Positions 49,836 to 58,801 of a DNA stretch of 64,000 nt are shown one piece after another. Source of the stretch: Streptomyces camponoticapitis. GTDB lineage: Bacteria > Actinomycetota > Actinomycetes > Streptomycetales > Streptomycetaceae. The stretch spans positions 340,770-404,769 of the forward strand of contig NZ_BMMV01000003.1 of assembly GCF_014646115.1 (NCBI RefSeq). The letters run 5' to 3'. The notes beneath the pieces are model-generated. The model did not search any database, had not been told where the DNA came from, and saw only the letters and a program-made list of their open reading frames with translations. The translations under genes were made by a program, and so were the position numbers. Position 1 is the stretch's first letter. The number at the start of each line of letters is the position of its first letter.

Positions 49836-50876
49836 CTATGCCTCGATCCTGTTTGCGGATCGCAAACGCGCGAAGCTTCGCGCCAGGAGCCTTGACACAT
49901 GCATCTGGGAGACGCCCAGTTCCTGGCTGATCTGTGACTGCGTCAGGTTGTTGTAGTAGCGCAGCATCAGGATCCGCTGCTCCCGCTCGGGCAGCTGCAC
50001 CAGCAGATGCCGGACCAGATCGCGGTGCTCGACGCCGGCCAGCGCCGGGTCCTCGTAGCCGAGCCGGTCGAGCAGGCCGGGCAGCCCGTCGCCCTCCTGG
50101 GCCGCCTCCAGGGACGTCGCGTGGTACGACCGGCCGGCCTCGATGCAGGCGAGGACCTCCTCCTCGGAGATCTTCAGCCGCGCGGCGATCTCGGCGGTGG
50201 TGGGGGAGCGGCCGTGAGCCGTGGTCAGATCCTCCGTGGCGCCGGTGACCTGGACCCACAGCTCGTGCAGCCGGCGCGGTACGTGGACGGTCCGCACGTT
50301 GTCGCGGAAGTAGCGTTTGATCTCGCCGACGACGGTCGGCATGGCGAAGGTCGGGAACTGTACGCCGCGGTCCGGGTCGAACCGGTCGATCGCGTTGATC
50401 AGTCCGATCGTGCCGACCTGGACGACGTCCTCCATCGGCTCGTTACGGCTGCGGAAGCGGGCGGCGGCGTAGCGCACGAGCGGCAGATTCGCCTCGATGA
50501 GCGCGCTGCGTACCCGGGTGTGCTCGGGGCTGCCCCGCTCCAGATTCTTGATCTGCGAGAAGAGCAGCTGGGTGAGCGCCCTGGTGTCGGCGCCCCGGGT
50601 CCCCGGCGTCGACGGCCGTGGCTCGTTCTCGCTGAGGGTCTCGACGAGCGGGGCGTCGCTCGGGGGCTCGCTCCGGGCCGCGGTCGGATCGTCGGGTCGG
50701 TCGTCCGGTCGGTCGTCGGATCGGTCGTCGGATCGGTCGTCGTCGTCCCGGGTGTCGGTCCGCGCATCGGCCCGGCCGTCGTTCGACCGGGCCTCGGTCC
50801 GAGCCTCGGTCCGGGCCTCCGTCCGGGGCTCGATCTGGGGCGGCATTTGAGGCGTTGTACTGGCCGGCACGGTCAC
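49836..50876 (-). CDS. sigF: Sporulation sigma factor SigF
   Basis: 346 aa. The C-terminal ~250 residues are nearly identical to what I know of S. coelicolor SigF ([94 protein letters not shown], ending ANRIEA). SigF acts late in spore maturation. The first ~95 residues are low-complexity: TEAR repeats, then DDRS/DDRP repeats, encoded by 12-bp tandem repeats. GTG 50876 or an in-frame GTG at 50870 (MPASTTPQ, matching the known N-terminus) may be the start. Promoter elements were not resolved. Confidence 0.93.
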   Translation of the reverse strand: MTVPASTTPQMPPQIEPRTEARTEARTEARSNDGRADARTDTRDDDDRSDDRSDDRPDDRPDDPTAARSEPPSDAPLVETLSENEPRPSTPGTRGADTRALTQLLFSQIKNLERGSPEHTRVRSALIEANLPLVRYAAARFRSRNEPMEDVVQVGTIGLINAIDRFDPDRGVQFPTFAMPTVVGEIKRYFRDNVRTVHVPRRLHELWVQVTGATEDLTTAHGRSPTTAEIAARLKISEEEVLACIEAGRSYHATSLEAAQEGDGLPGLLDRLGYEDPALAGVEHRDLVRHLLVQLPEREQRILMLRYYNNLTQSQISQELGVSQMHVSRLLARSFARLRSANRIEA

Positions 50877-51069
50877 GCCACCCCTTCGCAGTCAACTACG
50901 GTCAACTCATCCGTCAAAAGCGGTCATAGCATCACAAGACTTGCCCACTGTGTGCAAGCACCAGAAAACTCCGTGTTGACGAAGAATTCCCCGTTCAAAC
51001 TCGAAAAGCCCCACGCCGGTGAGGCGTGGGGCCAGGAGGGTCAAGGGCCGGAAAACCGGTCGGAACCGA

Positions 51070-51363
51070 TCAGAACTCGTAGTCGGCGATCACCCAGGTG
51101 GCGAATTCTCGCCACAGAGCGACGCCCGCCTGGTGGTCGGGGTGCTCCACGTACCGGGTCAGCGCGTCGGCGTCGGCGACCGCCGCGTTGATGGCGAAGT
51201 CCTGGGCGATCGGGCGGTCGCTGGTGTTCCAGCCGCACTCCCAGAACTCCAGCTCCGGGATCTTGCCGCCGAGCTCTTCGAAGGCGCGCGCGCCGGCGAC
51301 CACCCGGGGCTCGTCGCGCGAGACGCCCTCGTTGAGCTTGAAGAGGACCAGGTGGCGGATCAA
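51070..51363 (-). CDS. Dabb (stress-responsive A/B barrel) domain protein
   Basis: 97 aa, one dimeric alpha+beta barrel: MIRHLVLFKLNEGVSRDE, ELGGKIPELEFWECGWNTSDRPIAQDFAINAAVADADALTRYVEHPDH, ATWVIADYEF. The YVEHPDHQ motif is the family signature. Small Dabb proteins are cytoplasmic; most have unknown ligands, and some are cyclases. Conserved neighbour of sigF/sigN in Streptomyces. Confidence 0.92.
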   Translation of the reverse strand: MIRHLVLFKLNEGVSRDEPRVVAGARAFEELGGKIPELEFWECGWNTSDRPIAQDFAINAAVADADALTRYVEHPDHQAGVALWREFATWVIADYEF

Positions 51364-51487
51364 GGGGTATCTCCTAAGAAGGACGCTGCGGAGGGGGCTG
51401 GCGAGGGGCGGCGGAACGCGGCGCCCGGGGCCGGGGCCCGCCGGCCGGAGTCCACGGCCGCCGTCAAGGGCCGCCGTCCGGCCGTGG

Positions 51488-51652
51488 CTACTGTACGAGC
51501 TCGGTCATGAACTCGCCGACGCCCTCGGCCGCGTCGGATATGCCCTCGAACCCCACCTGGACGAGATCGGCCGCCCGTTCGGGCGACGTGATGATCGTGT
51601 ACAGCACGAAGACAACGACCAGATAGAGCGCGAGCTTCTTCGTTTGCACCAT
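51488..51652 (-). CDS. 54-aa conserved-type membrane microprotein
   Basis: Starts MVQTKKLALYLVVVFVL, one membrane helix, then TSPERAADLVQVGFEGISD and an amphipathic tail ending TELVQ. GGAGGCAGC lies upstream of the ATG. The helix followed by a short 'SPERAAD' amphipathic helix is a pattern I associate with small actinobacterial membrane proteins of unknown function. Located 125 bp upstream of the Dabb gene on the same strand. Confidence 0.7.
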   Translation of the reverse strand: MVQTKKLALYLVVVFVLYTIITSPERAADLVQVGFEGISDAAEGVGEFMTELVQ

Positions 51653-51986
51653 CAGCGCTGCCTCCTCTGCTGTCCCCGGTGCGATCGCGTGAGTCTAACC
51701 GTACGAATGGGCCGGTTCGGAGGCCGATTTCGATCACCTGCTTAACCGCTTCTGGCCGCACCGGATCGACGCGTGGTCGCCGCGCCGCCCGATCCCGACG
51801 CCGTACGTGATGCGCGCCGGGCCCGCGCCGTCAGGATCTGAACGGACACTCCGCAAGACAGGTGGGTGAAGTCGGTCAAATGCCCCGCCAGGTCGGTTAG
51901 TTGTTGATCGGAGACCAACCGATGACGGCCGGTGTGTGCACAACTCTTGACGTGTACGAAACACGGGAGAACCATCTGCGATACGA
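51653..51986. other. Intergenic region, no gene supported
   Basis: Divergent spacer between the microprotein and the secreted discoidin protein. Overlapping frames lack start signals. Confidence 0.4.
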
Positions 51987-51998
51987 GAGAGCGCTCTC
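51987..51998 (+). promoter_or_regulatory. LacI-type palindrome upstream of the secreted enzyme
   Basis: GAGAGCGCTCTC, a perfect 12-bp dyad with central GCGC, lies 70 bp before the start codon. LacI/GalR sugar regulators (such as CebR) bind palindromes of this shape. Confidence 0.5.
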
Positions 51999-52068
51999 CG
52001 GGTATCCGCCCGGATCTCTCCGCACCCCGAACTCCCCCTCGTCGTCCGAGACTTCAGGAGACCTGCCC

Positions 52069-54258
52069 ATGCACGCTCCGCTGTCCGTAGTTCCGGTGTT
52101 CAGGAGACCCGCGTCGGTACGCCGCCGCGGGATCGCCGCATCCATCGCCGCCACCCTGGTCGCCTCCCTGCTGATGCTCATCCCCACCGCCACCCCCGCG
52201 AGCGCCGCACCGGTCCTGCTCTCCCAGGGCAAGCCGGTCACGGTCTCCAGCACGGAGAACGGCGGCACGCCCGCCGCCGCGGCCGTCGACGGAGACACCG
52301 GCACCCGCTGGTCGAGCGCCGCCGCCGATCCGCAGTGGATCCAGATCGACCTCGGCTCCTCCGTCGCGGTCAACCAGGTCGTGCTGCGCTGGGAGGCCGC
52401 GTACGCCAGGGCGTACAAGATCGAGCTCTCCACGAACGGCACCAGCTGGACGAGCGCGTACTCCACCACCACGGGCCCCGGCGGCAACGAGACGCTGAAC
52501 GTCTCCGGCAACGCCCGCTACGTGAAGCTGACCGGCACCACCCGCGCCACCCAGTACGGCTACTCCCTCTGGGAGTTCCAGGTGTACGGCGAGAGCGGCG
52601 GCCCCGGCGGACCGATCCAGGGCGGCGGTGACCTCGGCCCCAACGTCAAGGTCTTCGACCCCTCGACGCCCAACATCCAGGGCACGCTCGACACGATCTT
52701 CCGGCAGCAGGAGTCGGCCCAGTTCGGCACCGGCCGCTACCAACTGCTCTTCAAGCCGGGCACGTACAACAACCTCAACGCCCAACTCGGCTTCTACACC
52801 TCGATCTCCGGTCTCGGGCTCAAGCCCGACGACACGAACATCAACGGCGACGTGACCGTGGACGCCGGCTGGTTCAACGGCAACGCCACCCAGAACTTCT
52901 GGCGCTCGGCCGAGAACCTCGCGCTCAACCCGGTCAGCGGCAGCAACCGCTGGGCCGTCGCGCAGGCCGCCCCCTTCCGCCGTATGCACATCAAGGGCGG
53001 GCTCAACCTGGCGCCGGCCAGCTTCGGCTGGGCCAGCGGCGGCTACATCGCCGACAGCAAGATCGACGGCCAGATCACGCCGTACTCGCAGCAGCAGTGG
53101 TACACCCGCGACAGCGCCATCGGCGGCTGGGGCAACGGGGTCTGGAACATGGCGTTCTCCGGGGTCGAGGGCGCGCCCGCGCAGTCCTTCCCGAACCCGC
53201 CGTACACCACCCTGAACAACACCCCGACCTCTCGCGAGAAGCCGTTCCTCTACCTGGACGGCAACACGTACAAGGTCTTCGTACCGGCCAAGCGCACCAA
53301 CGCGCGCGGCGTCTCCTGGAACGGCACACCGCAGGGCGAGTCCCTGCCGCTCGACCAGTTCTACGTGGTCAAGCCGGGCGCCACGGCGGCCACGATCAAC
53401 GCGGCGCTCGCCCAGGGCCTGCACCTGCTCTTCACCCCGGGCATCTACCACGTCGACCAGTCCATCAACGTCAACCGGGCGAACACCGTGGTCCTCGGCC
53501 TCGGCTACGCCACGATCATCCCGGACAACGGCGTGACGGCGATGAAGGTCGCCGACGTCGACGGGGTGAAGCTCGCCGGCTTCCTGATCGACGCCGGACC
53601 GGTGAACTCCCCGACGCTGCTGGAGGTCGGCCCGCAGAACGCCTCTGCCGACCACTCCGCCAACCCGACGACGGTGCAGGACGTCTTCATCCGCATCGGC
53701 GGGGCGGGCCCCGGCAAGGCCACCACCAGCATGGTCGTCAACAGCGACGACACGATCATCGACCACACCTGGATCTGGCGGGCGGACCACGGGGACGGCG
53801 TGGGCTGGGAGACCAACCGCGCCGACTACGGCCTCCAGGTGAACGGTGACGACGTCCTCGCGACCGGGCTGTTCGTCGAACACTTCAACAAGTACGACGT
53901 GCGGTGGAGTGGCGAGCGGGGCCGGACGATCTTCTTCCAGAACGAGAAGGCGTACGACGCCCCGAACCAGGCCGCCATCCAGAACGGCAGTATCCAGGGC
54001 TACGCCGGCTACAAGGTGGACGACTCCGTCGTCACCCATGAGGGCTGGGCGATGGGCAGCTACTGCAACTACACATCCGATCCGAACATCCGTCAGGAGC
54101 ACGGATTCCAGGCGCCGGTGAAGCCAGGGGTGAAGTTCCACAACATCCTGGTCGTCTCACTCGGCGGCATGGGCCAGTACAACCATGTGATCAACAGCAT
54201 CGGATCACCGACCTCGGGCACGTCGACGATCCCGTCGAACGTGATCAACTTCCCGTAG
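52069..54258 (+). CDS. Secreted discoidin (F5/8 type C) plus beta-helix carbohydrate-active protein
   Basis: 729 aa; AGGAG lies 8 nt before ATG 52069. The signal peptide spans ~1-45 with a long basic n-region and core AASIAATLVASLLMLI. A discoidin/CBM32 domain at ~48-175 (LLSQGKPVTVSSTENGGTPAAAAVDGDTGTRWSS, WIQIDLGSSVAVNQVVLRWE, YVKLTGTTRATQYGYSLWEFQVYG) is followed by a pectate-lyase-like right-handed beta-helix (~190-729; YQLLFKPGTYNNLNAQLGFYTSISGLG, LHLLFTPGIYHVDQSINVNRANTVVLGLG, DTIIDHTWIWRADHGDG, TGLFVEHFNKYDVRW). Related proteins are called GH55-like or simply discoidin proteins. The polysaccharide target is unknown; the LacI-type box suggests sugar control. Confidence 0.85.
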   Translation: MHAPLSVVPVFRRPASVRRRGIAASIAATLVASLLMLIPTATPASAAPVLLSQGKPVTVSSTENGGTPAAAAVDGDTGTRWSSAAADPQWIQIDLGSSVAVNQVVLRWEAAYARAYKIELSTNGTSWTSAYSTTTGPGGNETLNVSGNARYVKLTGTTRATQYGYSLWEFQVYGESGGPGGPIQGGGDLGPNVKVFDPSTPNIQGTLDTIFRQQESAQFGTGRYQLLFKPGTYNNLNAQLGFYTSISGLGLKPDDTNINGDVTVDAGWFNGNATQNFWRSAENLALNPVSGSNRWAVAQAAPFRRMHIKGGLNLAPASFGWASGGYIADSKIDGQITPYSQQQWYTRDSAIGGWGNGVWNMAFSGVEGAPAQSFPNPPYTTLNNTPTSREKPFLYLDGNTYKVFVPAKRTNARGVSWNGTPQGESLPLDQFYVVKPGATAATINAALAQGLHLLFTPGIYHVDQSINVNRANTVVLGLGYATIIPDNGVTAMKVADVDGVKLAGFLIDAGPVNSPTLLEVGPQNASADHSANPTTVQDVFIRIGGAGPGKATTSMVVNSDDTIIDHTWIWRADHGDGVGWETNRADYGLQVNGDDVLATGLFVEHFNKYDVRWSGERGRTIFFQNEKAYDAPNQAAIQNGSIQGYAGYKVDDSVVTHEGWAMGSYCNYTSDPNIRQEHGFQAPVKPGVKFHNILVVSLGGMGQYNHVINSIGSPTSGTSTIPSNVINFP

Positions 54259-54313
54259 TCGCGTCGCCCGCCCCCTGGGGGCGTGGGGCGGCTTCGCCGC
54301 CATAAGCAGCATG

Positions 54314-54351
54314 TCAGGGCCCGGTCTCTCCGTGGAGGGACCGGGCCCTGA
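54314..54351 (+). terminator. Strong terminator hairpin
   Basis: TCAGGGCCCGGTC pairs with GACCGGGCCCTGA. The stem extends inward with further pairs to a 4-nt loop, about 17 bp in all. It follows the beta-helix gene. Confidence 0.85.
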
Positions 54352-54425
54352 CCGTGTCATGACTATCATGAACAAAAGAGGTAAAACCGCCCCTCTTGGG
54401 ACATCGATCCCGTCGAGAGGAACCC

Positions 54426-55310
54426 ATGTCCACCCGCCCCTTCCGTTTCGGCGTCAGCATGACGGCCACCGGATCGCACGAGGCCTGGCAGGCCAAGGCC
54501 CGGCAGGCCGAGGAGCTCGGCTACGACGTGCTCCACATCCCCGACCATCTGGGCATGGCGGCGCCCTTCCCCGCCCTGGTGTCCGCCGCCGACGCGACGA
54601 CCACCCTCCGGGTCGGCACCCTCGTCCTCAACTCCGGCTTCTACCGGCCCGCGCTGCTGGCCAGGGACATCGCGGACACCGACCAGCTCACCGACGGCCG
54701 GCTGGAGGTCGGGCTCGGCGCGGGCTGTGTGGGGGCGGAGTTCCACGCGGCGGAGCTGGCGTACCCCACCGCCGAGGAACGGGTCGACAACCTGGCGCAC
54801 ACGGTCGCCGAACTGCACCGGATGTTCGCCATGCCGGAGCAGCAGCCCGCGGTCCGCCAGCGCCCGGGACCGCCGCTCCTCCTGGCCGGTCTCGGTGACC
54901 GCATCCTGCGGCTGGCCGCCCGTGAGGCGGACATCGTCGGCCTCCCGATCATGGCGCGCCGGACCCCGCCGGGTCTGGACCCGCAGCAGGTACTCGCCGA
55001 CCGGGTCGACCACGTCCGCTCCGAGGCGGGCGCGCGCTTCGGCCGGCTGGAGCTGAACCTGTTCGTGTCGGCGGTGGTCCTCGACGAGGCGAACTCCGGC
55101 TTGGACGCCCTGGACCTGACGGCCGTCCACCGTACGGCCCCCAATCTGACCAGGGACCAGATCCTGCGGCTCCCCAATGTGCTGGCGGGATCGGTCGAGC
55201 AGATCGCCGAGACGCTGAACGGCTACCGGGACACGTACCGCGTGACGTACTTCTCCGTACTCGAACCGCACATGGCCGACTTCGCGAAGGTCATCGCCCA
55301 ACTGCGCTGA
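54426..55310 (+). CDS. LLM-class F420-dependent oxidoreductase
   Basis: 294 aa; GAGAGGA lies 4 nt before ATG 54426. Luciferase-like TIM barrel: RPFRFGVSMTATGSHEAWQAKARQAEELGYDVLHIPDHLG, LRVGTLVLNSGFYRPALLARDIADTDQLTDGRLEVGLGAG, RPGPPLLLAGLGDRILRLAAREADIVGL. These are typical of the F420-dependent subgroup with a non-prolyl cis-peptide strand. Substrate unknown. Monocistronic, convergent with tRNA-Ser(CGA) and tadA. Confidence 0.92.
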   Translation: MSTRPFRFGVSMTATGSHEAWQAKARQAEELGYDVLHIPDHLGMAAPFPALVSAADATTTLRVGTLVLNSGFYRPALLARDIADTDQLTDGRLEVGLGAGCVGAEFHAAELAYPTAEERVDNLAHTVAELHRMFAMPEQQPAVRQRPGPPLLLAGLGDRILRLAAREADIVGLPIMARRTPPGLDPQQVLADRVDHVRSEAGARFGRLELNLFVSAVVLDEANSGLDALDLTAVHRTAPNLTRDQILRLPNVLAGSVEQIAETLNGYRDTYRVTYFSVLEPHMADFAKVIAQLR

Positions 55311-55399
55311 CCACCGGGCGGCCTTGTCGCCCCCGCGCCGTACGGCCACGCAAAACACCCTCCTGATCCACGTTTCCGCAGATCAGGAGGGTGTGAGAG

Positions 55400-55484
55400 C
55401 GGTAGCGGAGGGATTTGAACCCTCGGTGAGTTTCCCCACACTCGCTTTCGAGGCGAGCTCCTTCGGCCGCTCGGACACGCTACC
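55400..55484 (-). tRNA. tRNA-Ser (anticodon CGA)
   Basis: Acceptor GGTAGCG pairs with CGCTACC. Anticodon arm CTCGC-CTCGAAA-GCGAG, variable arm TGTGGGGAAACTCACC, T arm GAGGG-TTCAAAT-CCCTC, discriminator G. It follows tadA on the same strand by 31 bp. Confidence 0.96.
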
Positions 55485-55515
55485 GAGAGAGAGCTTAGCC
55501 CAAGGTGGCCCCTGC

Positions 55516-56025
55516 TCAGAAATCGATAATCCGGCGGTCCCGGAAGAAGGCTCTGAGCGGCTCCGAGCACTCCTCGGCGAGCACCCCCTGGATCACTTCC
55601 GGGCGGTGGTTGAGACGCCGGTCGCGTACGACGTCCCAGAGCGAGCCCGCCGCTCCCGCCTTCTCGTCGAGCGCCCCGTACACGACGCGGGCGACCCGCG
55701 ACTGCACGAGCGCGCCCGCGCACATCGTGCACGGCTCCAGGGTCACCACGAGCGTGCAGCCGGTCAGCCGCCAGGCGCCGACCTTCGCCGCCGCGCGGCG
55801 GATCGCCAGGATCTCCGCGTGCGCGGTGGGGTCGCCGGTCAGCTCGCGTTCGTTGTGGCCGACGGACAGCACGGTGCCGTCCGGGGACAGCACGACGGCA
55901 CCGACCGGCACATCGCCGGCCGGCGTCGCGCGCGCGGCCTCTTCCAGGGCGAGACGCATGGGCGCCCGCCACGGGTCACGCACCGGATCGGTCTCCGGTC
56001 CGTTCGCCGGGTCGCGCTCCGTCAC
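55516..56025 (-). CDS. tadA: tRNA(adenine34) deaminase TadA
   Basis: 169 aa. Converts A34 to inosine in tRNA-Arg(ACG), the tRNA encoded at 27988. Cytidine-deaminase fold with zinc ligands H69 (TAHAEI, catalytic E71), C99 and C102 (EPCTMCAGALV). GTG 56025 overlaps the preceding stop by one base (TAGTG), so it is coupled to the accessory gene upstream. The first ~20 residues are a non-conserved acidic extension. Confidence 0.95.
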   Translation of the reverse strand: MTERDPANGPETDPVRDPWRAPMRLALEEAARATPAGDVPVGAVVLSPDGTVLSVGHNERELTGDPTAHAEILAIRRAAAKVGAWRLTGCTLVVTLEPCTMCAGALVQSRVARVVYGALDEKAGAAGSLWDVVRDRRLNHRPEVIQGVLAEECSEPLRAFFRDRRIIDF

Positions 56026-56579
56026 TAGCGGGCGGTCTCCAGGACCTCGGAGGCGCCCAGCGCGTCCGCGATCTCGGCCATGGCGTCGGTGTCCAGCGCC
56101 AGCAACTCCGCCTCCGAGAGGCCCAGGTCGGCGAGGATCGTGCGGTCGCCCACCGGTCCCGCGGGTACGGTCCCGGAGCCGGCCGCGTCGGCGGGGCCGG
56201 TGCTGCCCTCCGGGTCCTCCGTGTCCTCCTGCTCTTCAATCTCGCCGTCCTCGGTGCCGTCGAGGTCCAGCGTGTCCAAGGCGTCGGCGAGGTCGTCCTC
56301 GTCCCCGCCGAGCAATTCGTCCGTCAGGATCTCCCCGTACGAGGAGCGTGCGGCCATGGCCGCGTCGGAGACGTAGATGCGAGGATCCTCCTCGCCCTCC
56401 ACGCGGAGCACGCCGAACCAGGCGTCCTCCTGCTCGATGAAGACGAGCACCGTGTCCTCGTCCACCGAGGCTTCTCGGGCCAGGTCGGTCAGATCCGACA
56501 AGGTCTCCACGTCGTCGAGCTCTGTGTCGCTCGCTTCCCACCCGTCTTCGGTGCGCGCGAGCAGTGCGGCGAAGTACAC
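56025..56579 (-). CDS. tRNA adenosine deaminase-associated protein
   Basis: 184 aa, very acidic. MYFAALLARTEDGWEASDTELDDVETLSDLTDLAREAS opens the conserved domain; EDAWFGVLRVEGEEDPRIYVSDAAMAARSSYGEILTDELLG completes it. A Glu/Asp/Gly-rich linker (~120-150) and a final helix (ADLGLSEAELLALDTDAMAEIADALG) follow. Conserved upstream of tadA across actinobacteria; function unknown. Overlaps tadA by one base. Confidence 0.92.
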   Translation of the reverse strand: MYFAALLARTEDGWEASDTELDDVETLSDLTDLAREASVDEDTVLVFIEQEDAWFGVLRVEGEEDPRIYVSDAAMAARSSYGEILTDELLGGDEDDLADALDTLDLDGTEDGEIEEQEDTEDPEGSTGPADAAGSGTVPAGPVGDRTILADLGLSEAELLALDTDAMAEIADALGASEVLETAR

Positions 56580-56831
56580 CGTGACTCTCCCACTGGTCAG
56601 AGGTGACGATTCGGCGGTGCGCTGCGCTCTGCCCCGCCCACTACTCGGAATCGTGGCAGAAAGCGGGCGATTGCGAGAGGTCTTCCGTCGTTGCGTCGTG
56701 GAGGCATTTTATTGGACGGGGCCGGACGCGGTGCGGGGGGAGGGGGTCCGAAGGCCCCGGGGCGGAGAACGGGCGATGCCCAAGTGGCCGTCCCACGAAG
56801 GGCGGAGGGCCGCTGGGTGACTCGTACGTGA

Positions 56832-57200
56832 CTACCAGCGGAACGTCCGCATCCGCATCTGCTGGCGCATCCGGGCCGCGCGGGCCTGCCGAGGTTTCAC
56901 CCGCTCGCGCAGGGCCTTGGCCTCGTTCAACTCCCGCAGGAACTGGGCGCGCCGTCGCCGGCGGGCCGCGCCGCTGTCGTCCGAGGGGACCTCGGAGGCG
57001 AGATCCGGGGAGGGGTCGGGCGTGGCGTCGGACACAGGTTCGGACACGGGTTCGGATGTGCGTCCGGGGGTGAGCCCGGGGCCTGTGGTGGGTCCGGCGG
57101 CCTTTTGGGCCGGGAGCCCGAGGGGATCCTCCGCCTCGGCCTCGGCCGCCCGGCCGCCGCCGCCCCGTCCCTGCGAATTCCGCCGCTGCCGGTCCGGCAT
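56832..57200 (-). CDS. Conserved basic hypothetical protein
   Basis: 122 aa from ATG 57200. The C-terminal ~45 residues are strongly basic and helical (RRRRRAQFLRELNEAKALRERVKPRQARAARM, ending RTFRW) and look conserved; the N-terminal part is Pro/Ser/Glu-rich and disordered with SEPVSEPVSD repeats. It lies between the deaminase pair and upp. Nucleic-acid binding is plausible from charge alone. Confidence 0.7.
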   Translation of the reverse strand: MPDRQRRNSQGRGGGGRAAEAEAEDPLGLPAQKAAGPTTGPGLTPGRTSEPVSEPVSDATPDPSPDLASEVPSDDSGAARRRRRAQFLRELNEAKALRERVKPRQARAARMRQQMRMRTFRW

Positions 57201-57335
57201 CGCCGCCTCACCACCCCACGAGTCGGTTGACTGTGTGCCCCGCGTCCCCTTGTACGCGTGCCCAATCACCTTCCCTGCGGGCGGGGGATTGATGCCCGCC
57301 GGGGCCGGGGGCCGGGCCACGGTTACTGTTGAGGC

Positions 57336-57971
57336 ATGCGGATTCATGTCGTCGACCACCCGCTGGTCGCGCACAAACTCACCACGCTGCGCGACAAGCG
57401 CACCGACTCCCCTACCTTCCGACGCCTCGCCGACGAGCTGGTCACCCTGCTCGCGTACGAGGCCACCAGGGACGTGCGCACCGAGCAGGTCGACATCGAG
57501 ACTCCGGTGACGCCGACCACGGGTGTGAGGCTGTCCCACCCGCGGCCTCTCGTGGTGCCGATCCTCCGGGCCGGTCTCGGCATGCTCGACGGCATGATGC
57601 GGCTGCTCCCGACCGCCGAGGTCGGTTTCCTCGGGATGATCCGCAACGAGGAGACGCTTGAGGCGTCGACGTACGCGACCCGGATGCCCGAGGACCTGTC
57701 GGGCCGCCAGGTGTACGTCCTGGACCCGATGCTGGCCACCGGCGGCACGCTGGTCGCCGCGCTCCGTGAGCTCATCGACCGCGGCGCCGACGACGTGACG
57801 GCCGTGGTGCTGCTCGCGGCGCCCGAGGGCGTCGAGGTGATGGAGCGCGAGCTGGCGGGCACACCGGTCACGGTCGTCACGGCGGCGGTCGACGAGCGGC
57901 TGAACGAGCGCGGGTACATCGTTCCGGGGCTGGGCGACGCGGGTGACCGTATGTACGGGACGGTCGACTAG
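57336..57971 (+). CDS. upp: Uracil phosphoribosyltransferase
   Basis: 211 aa. Salvages uracil to UMP using PRPP. The PRPP-binding loop is [38 protein letters not shown] and the uracil-binding tail [16 protein letters not shown] are in place. Full family length. ATG 57336 has a weak GAGGC box. Divergent from the basic hypothetical protein. Confidence 0.97.
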   Translation: MRIHVVDHPLVAHKLTTLRDKRTDSPTFRRLADELVTLLAYEATRDVRTEQVDIETPVTPTTGVRLSHPRPLVVPILRAGLGMLDGMMRLLPTAEVGFLGMIRNEETLEASTYATRMPEDLSGRQVYVLDPMLATGGTLVAALRELIDRGADDVTAVVLLAAPEGVEVMERELAGTPVTVVTAAVDERLNERGYIVPGLGDAGDRMYGTVD

Positions 57972-57996
57972 GTCCTGTCCGGGTACGACGACTCCT

Positions 57997-58021
57997 GGGC
58001 CCTGTCCGCCGGACAGGGCCC
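57997..58021. terminator. Terminator between upp and LytR-C gene
   Basis: 11-bp stem GGGCCCTGTCC with its complement and a 3-nt loop, 26 bp after upp; it can serve the convergent gene too. Confidence 0.8.
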
Positions 58022-58038
58022 TTGGTCTGTGGCGTTGC

Positions 58039-58674
58039 TCAGCAGGGGCCGCCGGGCGCGGGCCTGGAGAGGGTGGCCAGGGCCTGGGCGGCGTCCTTCT
58101 GGACGCTCAGGCTCTTGAAGGCCGTGCCGATCAGCAGGTCGACGTCCTTGGTCGTCCGGGTGTCGTGCTGGGACTTGGCGCCCTTCAACTGGGCGCCCAG
58201 CACGGTGAGGGGCCCGTCCGCGGCGGCCGGGGCGCCGAGCAGTATGCCGGTGCCGGGGATCTTCTTGTCGTACGCCGCCGGCGCGTTGCCCACCTTGCCG
58301 ATGACGAAGCCGCGCTTCTTGAGCTCGTCCGCGGTGGTCTTGGCGAGTCCCGCGCGCGGAGTCGCGTTGTAGACGTTGACCTTGATCTGGGCCGGCTTGG
58401 GCAGCGGCTTGGCGACCGCCGCGGACGCGGACGGTGACGGCTTGCAGTCGCGCCCGCTGGCCGTGGCGGTCGTGGTCTTCTTCTTCGTTCCGTCGTCCGC
58501 GGTGAACACGTCGATGAGCTGTACGGTCCCCCAGCCGACGAGGCCGAGGGCGACGACTCCGGCGATGGCCGCGAGCACGATCCTGCGGCGGTGACGGGGG
58601 CGGCGCATGCGGGGGTACTTGGAACCCGTAATACGATATTTGCCGCCCATGCCAGGGGGGGTGAGCATGCTCAT
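58039..58674 (-). CDS. LytR C-terminal-domain membrane protein
   Basis: 211 aa. Basic cytoplasmic N-terminus (KYPRMRRPRHRRR), one membrane helix at ~32-55 (IVLAAIAGVVALGLVGWGTVQLI), and an external LytR_C domain at ~95-200 (IKVNVYNATPRAGLAKTTADELKKRGFVIGKVGN, TGILLGAPAAADGPLTVLGAQLKGA). This domain accompanies LytR-CpsA-Psr cell-wall ligases but the catalytic part is absent, so a regulatory or wall-binding role is likely. Confidence 0.9.
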   Translation of the reverse strand: MSMLTPPGMGGKYRITGSKYPRMRRPRHRRRIVLAAIAGVVALGLVGWGTVQLIDVFTADDGTKKKTTTATASGRDCKPSPSASAAVAKPLPKPAQIKVNVYNATPRAGLAKTTADELKKRGFVIGKVGNAPAAYDKKIPGTGILLGAPAAADGPLTVLGAQLKGAKSQHDTRTTKDVDLLIGTAFKSLSVQKDAAQALATLSRPAPGGPC

Positions 58675-58801
58675 GGCCGCAGCGTAGTGCGCGGCGGTAG
58701 TGATTCCTACTAAATGATCAATGGGTTGGGCCCGAAGAGGCCGGAAAGACCCCGAAAGGCTCAGTGGCGACCTTCGGCCTGCCGGTCCGTCGGCCGGTCT
58801 G

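Noticed and set aside
52054-54141. A 695-codon minus-strand frame opposite the discoidin protein
   Set aside because: Val/Asp/Arg-rich shadow; the plus strand has signal peptide, Shine-Dalgarno sequence and domains.
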